DNA from: Allomyces arbusculus
Taxonomy: Eukaryota; Blastocladiomycota; Blastocladiomycetes; Blastocladiales; Blastocladiaceae
NCBI GenBank assembly: GCA_027604705.1
Contig: JADHYV010000017.1
Coordinates: 337,451-401,450, forward strand
Reading direction: 5' to 3'
Length of the DNA: 64,000 bases
Made by a program: the position numbers and the translations under genes. The first letter of the stretch is position 1. Each line of letters begins with the position of its first letter. Positions 57,713 to 64,000 of the stretch are shown one piece after another. The notes under the pieces are model-generated. The model ran no database searches. It was not told the origin of the DNA and saw only the letters and a list, made by a program, of their open reading frames with translations.

Positions 57713-59354
57713 ATGTCCAGCACGCAACCAGCGACGACGCAGCGCGCGGCCCCGCAAGCCAAGACCGTCGCCATTGTCGGCGCCGGCCTCGTCGGCGGCC
57801 TGGCCGCGCTCTACTTTGCTGAGGCCGGGTGGAACGTGCACGTCTACGAGATGCGCACCGGTACGCTGGGTTTGCCGCTGTTGGGACAGACGCAACGCGA
57901 CCCAATTTGGTTAAAAATTCATCTGACGCGCCGTCCGTGTTGTTCAATCAGACATTCGCACCGAAAAGTACTCGCGCGAGCGCAGCATCAATCTGGCCCT
58001 CTCTGAGCGCGGCCTCTCGGCCCTGCGCGGCGCGCGCGGTGTCGATCTGCGCGCGCTTATGGCGCTCGCCGTGCCGATGCAAGGCCGCATGATCCACGCG
58101 CGCGACGGCACTCAAGTCTCGCAGCCCTACGGCGTGTTTGGCGAGTGCATCAACTCGGTCGATCGCCGCATGCTCAACGAAGTCCTGCTCGACGCGGCGA
58201 ACGCACTGCCCAACGTGCAAATGCACTTCCAGCACGAATTGCGCTCGGCCTCGCTCGATGCCGGCCAGTGCACTTTCTTTGATCGCACCACCAACGAATC
58301 CATCACGGTGCACGCCGACTTGGTGGTTGGTGCCGACGGCGCGCACTCGGCGATCCGCCGCGAACTGATGCGGCCGGCCCGCATGGACTATGCGCAGCAG
58401 TACATTGACTCGGTCTACCTGGAACTCACGATCCCGCCTGCTGCCAAGGGGTCGCCGCAGGCGATTGAGCCGGGAAGCCAGTTTGTGCTCGACCCGCACC
58501 ACCTGCACATTTGGCCGCGCAAGACCTACATGATGATTGCGCTGCCCAACCCGGACGGATCGTTTACCTGCACCGTCTTTGCCCCCGCGTCGATGCTCGA
58601 TGCGATCCAGACGCCCGCAGCACTGTTTGACCTGTTTGAGCGCGATTTTGGCGACGCGGTTGCCTTGATTGGCCGCGACCGTCTGGAACGCGAGTTTTTC
58701 AACAACCCGCGCGGCCCACTGATCACGGTCAAGTGCGGTCCTTACCACTTGAGCGACAAGGCCGTGATTATTGGCGACGCGGCGCACGCCATGGTCCCCT
58801 TCTACGGCCAGGGCATGAACTGCGGATTCGAGGACGTGCGCGTGCTCTTTGAGCATTTCCAGCGGCATGGCGTCTCGGCGACCGACGCGCGGCAATTGGG
58901 TGCGGCCCTGGCCGAGTACTCGGCGGCGCGGCACACGGACGTGGCTGCCATGTGCGACCTGGCCCTTGCCAATTACACGGAAATGCGTGCGTCGGTGATT
59001 TCCACCAAGTACCTGGCCTGCCGGTGGATCGAGCGTGTGTTGCACTTGGTTGCGCCGCGTACGATCGTGCCGCTGTATACGCTCGTCTCGTTTACGAACG
59101 TTCCGTACTCGGAGTGCATGTCGCGTGGCCGCGCGCTGCGCAAGGCGTCAGAGACGATCTTGAAGGTGGTCTCGGCCGTCAGCGTGGTCGGTGGGCTGGT
59201 GGGCACGGCGTGGGTCGCGAAGCGTGCGGGCGTGCGCGGGCCCATGGTGCGCGCGTGGATCGCGGCCATGGGACTCGCGCCGGCGCACGACGCAGTGCGT
59301 AACGGCGCGATTGCGTTGCTCGAGGGCGCCCTGGCGCAGGTCAAGCAGTTGTAA
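57713..59354 (+). CDS. BNA4: Kynurenine 3-monooxygenase (KMO/Bna4)
   Basis: FAD-dependent hydroxylation of L-kynurenine to 3-hydroxykynurenine in the kynurenine route to NAD, at the outer mitochondrial membrane. Exons 57713-57860 and 57952-59354 with a 91-nt intron; 516 residues. The FAD-binding motif VAIVGAGLVGGLAALYFAEA lies near residue 19; the splice rebuilds TDIRTEKYSRERSINLALSE, the KMO signature. DLVVGADGAHSAIRREL (DG motif) and VIIGDAAHAMVPFYGQGMNC (GD motif plus active-site loop) follow. A C-terminal hydrophobic segment (VVSAVSVVGGLVGTAWVA, ~450-468) fits the family membrane anchor. All cofactor motifs are intact. Confidence 0.95.
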
Positions 59355-59803
59355 GTGCATGTTCGCGTTTGGTTTGCAAGTGAGGGCACCGGGGGGCCCG
59401 GCGAAGGCCTGGCATGGCCGGCAAGGCCAGCAGGGCCTCGTAGCAGGTATTGTCTGTAAGTCGAGTAGAGATGAATACGTTTGCGATTTGCCGTGATTTG
59501 TCGTGGATCCGAATCGCGCTGGCAACGGGTGGTCGTTTGGTCACTGGTCTGCGTCACTTGCACGTGCGCCGTTGCTGGACCACTTCCACCGCAAACGTCC
59601 GCCCGCTTGCTGCGTTTTCACTCATCGCAACCGCTTCTCCCACCACCGTCGTGCGCGACCTCGCCTTTGAGCCGCCCATTTCCGCGAGGGCACTCCAACT
59701 ACCCGCATTCGCACCGCGCCGACGCTGCGACGATCCTCGACCTCCTCGATCCGCTTCATCGTTCCATCGCTGCGCCAGCCATCCGACCCCCCCAGCGCGC
59801 GCC
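59355..59803. other. Intergenic spacer KMO-bZIP
   Basis: 3' flank of KMO and promoter/5' leader of the bZIP gene. The bZIP frame is open back to 59450 but shows no conserved sequence there. Confidence 0.45.
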
Positions 59804-61486
59804 ATGAGCGACGGACGGCACGCGCTGCCCTTCCAACTGCCGGGCGACCATGCGCGCGCGCACCCAACCTTGGCCGCCGCCATGGTTGTTCCGGGTGCCT
59901 GGGACCCGGCCGCGCCGCTGCTGCCACAGTGGACATCGCACGCGCAAAGGACTTCCACGCCATCAACGACCAACCTACTCTCCGTCGCCGAGCCCATGGC
60001 AACAACGCCACCATCGTGGACGCACCTTGCCCCGGCGATGATGACGGTGACCCCGTCACCGACCCGCGCTCCTCCCCCACCGCCCGCCGCGCCGCCCGCC
60101 AAACGCCGCAAACCAACACCTCCACGCCGTGCCGCGCCAGCGACCGTCACGTCGCGTATTCGCCCGGTGATCTCGCCACCCGCGGCTGCACCTTCTCCAC
60201 CCATTCCCCCGCCCCCACCTGTCACAGACCCATCCACCACGCCCGCCGTGGCGCCCGCGCCCGTCGACGACTTGCGCGACGACAGCCCCGACGCACAGCT
60301 GCTGCATGCGACAGGCCCGCTGACCAGCGATCAGCGCAAGGCGCTGCGCAAGCTCAAGAACCGGCTCGCCGCGTCCGAGTCGCGCAAGCGCGCACGCGAG
60401 CACCTGAAGCAGCTCGAGAACGAAGTGCGCGATCTCAAGGCTAAGAACGCCGACCTTGAGCGGCGACTCGCCGAGGCCGAGGCCGAACTGATCAAGGCGC
60501 GGCAAGGTGGGTCCGCCGAGCGAGATCCTCTCACAGCGCCCACGACCAAGTCGGTTCGCGCTTCGGCACCACTCGATGTAGATGCAGTGACAACGGCCGT
60601 GGCCTCACGGTCAACGTCACCTGCGGGAACGCCGCCCATGACCATCAAGTCGCTCGGCGCCCTGTTTGCGCTCATGGTCATGAGCGCTGCCTGGCTTTTG
60701 CCGGCGTTCCCGTGGGTCCCGCTCGCGCTGCGGCCGACTCAGTCCCTCCCACTCGGGTGGATCCTGGACAACCCGGCCCAGGGTGCCGTGCTCGGGTCGT
60801 CGGTCCAGGACCTCCTCACGGGACTCGACTGGACGGGGATGCCGGCACTCGCGTCGGCGTGGGACGGCATGGACCTCGACCCGGCCATGCCGTCGCCCGC
60901 TGCGACCACGCCACTGGCTGCCGCTTACCCAAATGCGGACCTGGTGGTAGCGACGCCCGTCGCCGCGCCGTACCCGAACACGCAACCGGCCGCGGTCACG
61001 CCCGTTGCTGCGCAGTTTGACCGGCTCACGGTCCCGTCGGCCGTTGTTGAGCCGGCGATGTCGATGTCGCCTGTCGCGCCCATGTTCGATGGAGGCATGT
61101 ACCTTGAGCCGCAGCCGGTGCCGTCGCAGCCTCTGCCCCAAATGCAGATCCAGCCGGCGCCGAGTGTCGCGTCGGAACTGGCCGTTACCATGAACCAGGT
61201 CAACTTCATGCCCAGCGACGCCATGACCATCGAGCCCCCAGTGCCGTCGGGGACCGACGCGTACCCGGGCCTGATGGCCACTGACCCGACGCTCGCCATG
61301 TGGATGGCCATGTCCGGGTTCGTTGCGCCGAACGACCTGCACGCGCCGACGCCGTCACCGGCCGCCTTGAACCAGGGGGTGGACCCGAATGCGTTTGCGT
61401 CGACCTTATTGCCGGGTAGTTGGGCGCCGACGCCGGCGTTCTCGGAGTTGGCGTGGGCCAAGGGCGCGTTCTCGAGCACGAAGTAA
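59804..61486 (+). CDS. bZIP transcription factor with a transmembrane segment
   Basis: Intronless, 560 residues from the ATG at 59804 (GCCATGAG context). Residues 1-170 are Pro/Ala/Thr-rich with a basic patch (KRRKPTPPRR). The bZIP domain covers ~175-226: basic region QRKALRKLKNRLAASESRKR with the N-x7-R signature, then a zipper with Leu heptads (LENEVRDLKAKNADLERRLA). About 55 residues later a hydrophobic stretch, SLGALFALMVMSAAWLLPAF (~283-302), looks like a membrane anchor, followed by ~260 residues of Pro/Ala/Met-rich sequence. This bZIP-TM-lumenal order is that of ATF6 or CREB3-class ER-tethered factors released by proteolysis. No protease site can be assigned from sequence. Confidence 0.8.
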   Translation: MSDGRHALPFQLPGDHARAHPTLAAAMVVPGAWDPAAPLLPQWTSHAQRTSTPSTTNLLSVAEPMATTPPSWTHLAPAMMTVTPSPTRAPPPPPAAPPAKRRKPTPPRRAAPATVTSRIRPVISPPAAAPSPPIPPPPPVTDPSTTPAVAPAPVDDLRDDSPDAQLLHATGPLTSDQRKALRKLKNRLAASESRKRAREHLKQLENEVRDLKAKNADLERRLAEAEAELIKARQGGSAERDPLTAPTTKSVRASAPLDVDAVTTAVASRSTSPAGTPPMTIKSLGALFALMVMSAAWLLPAFPWVPLALRPTQSLPLGWILDNPAQGAVLGSSVQDLLTGLDWTGMPALASAWDGMDLDPAMPSPAATTPLAAAYPNADLVVATPVAAPYPNTQPAAVTPVAAQFDRLTVPSAVVEPAMSMSPVAPMFDGGMYLEPQPVPSQPLPQMQIQPAPSVASELAVTMNQVNFMPSDAMTIEPPVPSGTDAYPGLMATDPTLAMWMAMSGFVAPNDLHAPTPSPAALNQGVDPNAFASTLLPGSWAPTPAFSELAWAKGAFSSTK

Positions 61487-61830
61487 GGTAAAGAGGAGGT
61501 TTGTGAATATCCTGTCGTCGTTGTTGTGCTTGTTGTGCTTGATGTTGTTTGTGTCTGTTGCTGCCGAGCATCCGTTTATCAGTGCCGTTTTTTGGGATTC
61601 CGCCATCACTTCTTTGCCGCCGCGCTTCTGTGCAACATCAATCGCAAATCAATACCGTTTTCGTACCCGTCTTCTCTTGGCTCTCTAGATACGCTCCGCC
61701 GACACGATCGGCGACGCCAACTAGCAGTGTGGGAGCTCAAAAGCGGAGCAAAATTGCATTCATTTCAAACGACAAGCACGATTTTTCCGCTTCCATCGAC
61801 GACACGCGAAAGTGTGTTCACATCGCTCAT
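61487..61830. other. Convergent spacer bZIP / aminopeptidase
   Basis: T/G-rich 3' flanks of the two genes; no coding signal. Confidence 0.5.
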
Positions 61831-64000
61831 CTACTCGTCCTTGGGCTCCTCGGCAGCCACCTTGGCCGCCTCCTTGGCGCGCGCCAGCTCCTCCTCGCGC
61901 TCCAAACTCTTCCCTTCGAGCTTGCGCACCAACTTCTCCAATTCTTCGACGCGCTTCGTCAACCCGGCGACCGCCGGATCCGACCCGCCGGCCTTGCGCA
62001 GCGCCTTGATCGCCTTCCGGATCCGCGGCCGATCTTGCTCGGCAAACAGCGGCACGGCCGCCTCGATCGCGGCCGCGTAACTCGCCGCCGGCTGTCCAAT
62101 CACTGTGAGCGCACCGACCGCGCGGTTGCGCACGACCGACGCGCGGTCCGTAAGTGCCTCGGCGACCGTCTCGACAATCGTGTCGCGCACGGGTTTGTCA
62201 ACCCAGGACGCAACCGACGCGAGCGCCGAAAGCACCGCCGCACGCAGCTTGTCGTGCACGTCGGCGTGCATCAGGTCCGCGGCCTGCGTGAGCAGGTACT
62301 GCGCGGCCTCGGGCGTGCGGAAGTCGCCGAGCGCCGTGAGCGCGGCCGAACGGACCGTCGCGAGATGGTCCGGGAGCGACGTGTCCTCGTAGTGCTGCAC
62401 GAGCACGGCCCAGTCGTCGGGGTGACGCTGGATGGCGAGAGCACCCAAGAGAGCGGCACGCTGGCGGTACGTCAAGTCGTCCTGCGCGAGGAGCTCCAGG
62501 ACGGCCGTGCGGATCGCCGCGTGCTTGAACCGGAGGGTCGCGTACATTTCGGCCTTGACCTCGTCCGAGGTCTCGCGGCGGACCAGGTCGATCAGGGCCG
62601 CGACCGCGGGTGCGTGGCGGAGCTTGCCGAGCGCGCGGGCAATCTCCTTGCGCACGCCCGGGACAGTCTCCTCAGCGGCGGCCAGCTGAATCTTGCGCAG
62701 GGTCGCGAAATCCGCGTCCTTGATGAGCGTGCGGTACGCGCGAATGCGGTTGACCACGTCGCGGCCGGTCTTGGCCGTGCCGAGCAGAAGCGCCTGCTCC
62801 GGCTTGAAGTCCTCGGCGAACCCAAACAGCTGGTGGCCGTCCGGATCGATCTCGACGCGCGTCGGCTTGGTCGGAACGGCAATCGCCGCCTGCGCGCGCG
62901 CATTGTCGCCCGTGAACTGCGCGACCGCGCGGTAGACGGTGCCGTCGGCCGTGGCAAACTCGACGGCCACGTCCATGGCAAACAGCGGCACGCGCTTCTT
63001 CAAATCGGCCTGCGTCTGCTCCATCGTGACCGCCGCGACCTTGCGGTCGGCGTCGTATTGGAACGAGGCCTTGAAGATCGGGTAGCCCTTGGAGTGGAAC
63101 CACTGGTCAAAGAACTGCGTCAGGTTGAGACCCGAGAACTCTTCCATGACACGCTTGAAGTCCTCAGTCTCGACCGTCTTGCCAGCGTAACGCTGCAGGT
63201 ACGCGGCCACGGCAGGCCAGAAGACGGCGTCACCGAGCAACGAGCGCAGCATGTGGATGCGCGCACCGCCGCCGGGGTAGGTGGTCATGTCGAACATGTT
63301 CCAGCTGTGGTCGTACTTGCGGCAGACGACGGGGCGCAGGTAGCGCTGGGTCTCAGAGATGTAGCTGAAGGTCGGGAGAGCACGGTCAGGATCTGATCGA
63401 CAATGGACGCGCTCGCGAGCGACAAAAAGATAGAGCGTACCGCTCCTGATCGTTAAACCGGTACAGGCGCGCGTTGTCGCGGCGCTCCTCCGGCGTCGCG
63501 CCGTGGTTCTCCTCAACCCAGATGCCCTCAATGTAAGTCGCCCACGACTCCTTGAGCCACGCGTGCTCAAAGTAGCGAATGACTATCAAGCACAATTGGG
63601 TCAGTTTCAACGGCTTTGCGCAAAATCTGTGGGCGGAGAAGAGAGTGGAAGGCGTACCGGTCATGTCGCCAAAGTAGGTGTGTGCCATTTCGTGAATATT
63701 GACCGTGTCAATGAGGAACTTCCAGTCGCGCGCGTGCGTGTCGTCCATGGTCACAAAATCGCCCCACGACACGAGCGAAATGTTTTCCATGGCCCCACCA
63801 ATGAACGGGGCCGTGAACTGGAAGTACTTGGGCCACGGGAACGGCGTGCCGACACGCGTCGACAGCCACTCGATCATGGCGGGCGTGCTGTCAAACGCCT
63901 TCAGGATATGCTCGGCCTGATGCGCCTTGGGGCCAAAGTACTTGATCGGAATCCCGTTGGCGTCGCGGTCATCGACCACCGTGAAATCGCCCACGGCCAT
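61831..64000 (-). CDS. M1-family zinc aminopeptidase, 5' end outside the window
   Basis: Removes N-terminal residues from peptides. Exons visible: 64000-63658 (continues past the edge), 63582-63441 and 63364-61831; introns 75 and 76 nt; 672 residues in the window. The ATG at 64000 is internal to the fold, not the start: the preceding beta domain is missing. The exopeptidase motif is GGAMEN; the zinc site is HEMAHTYFGD with the third ligand Glu in LKESWATY. After splicing exactly 18 residues separate HExxH from that Glu, as the family requires, which confirms the 75-nt intron although it has no in-frame stop. PGGGARIHMLRSLLGD follows. The C-terminal half is HEAT-like helical repeats (VRSAALTALGDFRTPEAAQY, VRNRAVGALTVIG) ending in a charged coiled coil (LTKRVEELEKLVRKLEGKSL). 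Confidence 0.9.

Noticed and set aside
63583-63657. 25-residue insert between HExxH and the third zinc ligand of the aminopeptidase
   Set aside because: Splicing the 75-nt intron gives exactly the 18-residue spacing the family requires.

Overview
The window is nuclear DNA from a GC-rich, intron-containing eukaryote, most likely a zoosporic (flagellated) fungus. Its genes carry introns of mostly 66-110 nt and use codons ending in G or C. Fungal-type genes (a Pcl-type cyclin, Kap123, a CAJ1-like DnaJ protein with an N-terminal Cys region, coronin, Cdc37, Bna4/KMO) sit beside two axonemal nexin-dynein regulatory complex subunits (DRC4/GAS8 and DRC9/IQCG). That mix fits a chytrid or Blastocladiomycota-type genome; the GC content and 5' splice style make me lean to Blastocladiomycota, but this is inference.

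Layout. 1-9.2 kb: a long gene-poor leader, a Pcl/PHO80-type cyclin (+), a small MGCGASK-headed (probably acylated) protein (+) and MCMBP (-). 9.7-16.9 kb: a single-pass Ser/Thr-rich membrane protein (-), ribosomal protein uS13/RPS18 (-), an unrecognised acidic protein (+) and the Ragulator subunit LAMTOR2 (+). 17.2-22.7 kb: a DnaJ/DnaJ-X protein (-), the TIM23 motor subunit PAM16 (+) and DRC4 (+). 22.9-33.2 kb, all minus: a short Sel1-like protein, its large paralogue carrying a degenerate kinase domain, and a PXA-RGS-Nexin_C sorting-nexin relative with no visible PX domain. 33.7-38.5 kb: coronin (+) and a 19-repeat Gln/Ser/Gly-rich protein (-) that looks like a beta-solenoid or amyloid-like structural protein. 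40-50.2 kb: a LIM-RapGAP protein (-), importin Kap123/Importin-4 (+) and DRC9 (+). 50.8-64 kb: a second single-pass membrane protein (+), CTP synthase (+), CDC37 (-), kynurenine 3-monooxygenase (+), a bZIP factor with a transmembrane segment after the zipper (+), and an M1 aminopeptidase (-) that runs off the right edge.

Functional themes: flagellar motility (DRC4, DRC9), lysosome/TORC1 and small-GTPase signalling (LAMTOR2, LIM-RapGAP), actin (coronin), proteostasis (DnaJ, CDC37, PAM16, aminopeptidase), DNA replication (MCMBP), nuclear import (Kap123), nucleotide and NAD/tryptophan metabolism (CTP synthase, KMO). There is no operon logic; genes are interleaved on both strands. Exon structures below were inferred by joining reading frames at GT-AG (once GC-AG) sites and by agreement with family patterns known to me. 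No database search was run. I saw no convincing tRNA, rRNA, transposon or CRISPR array.
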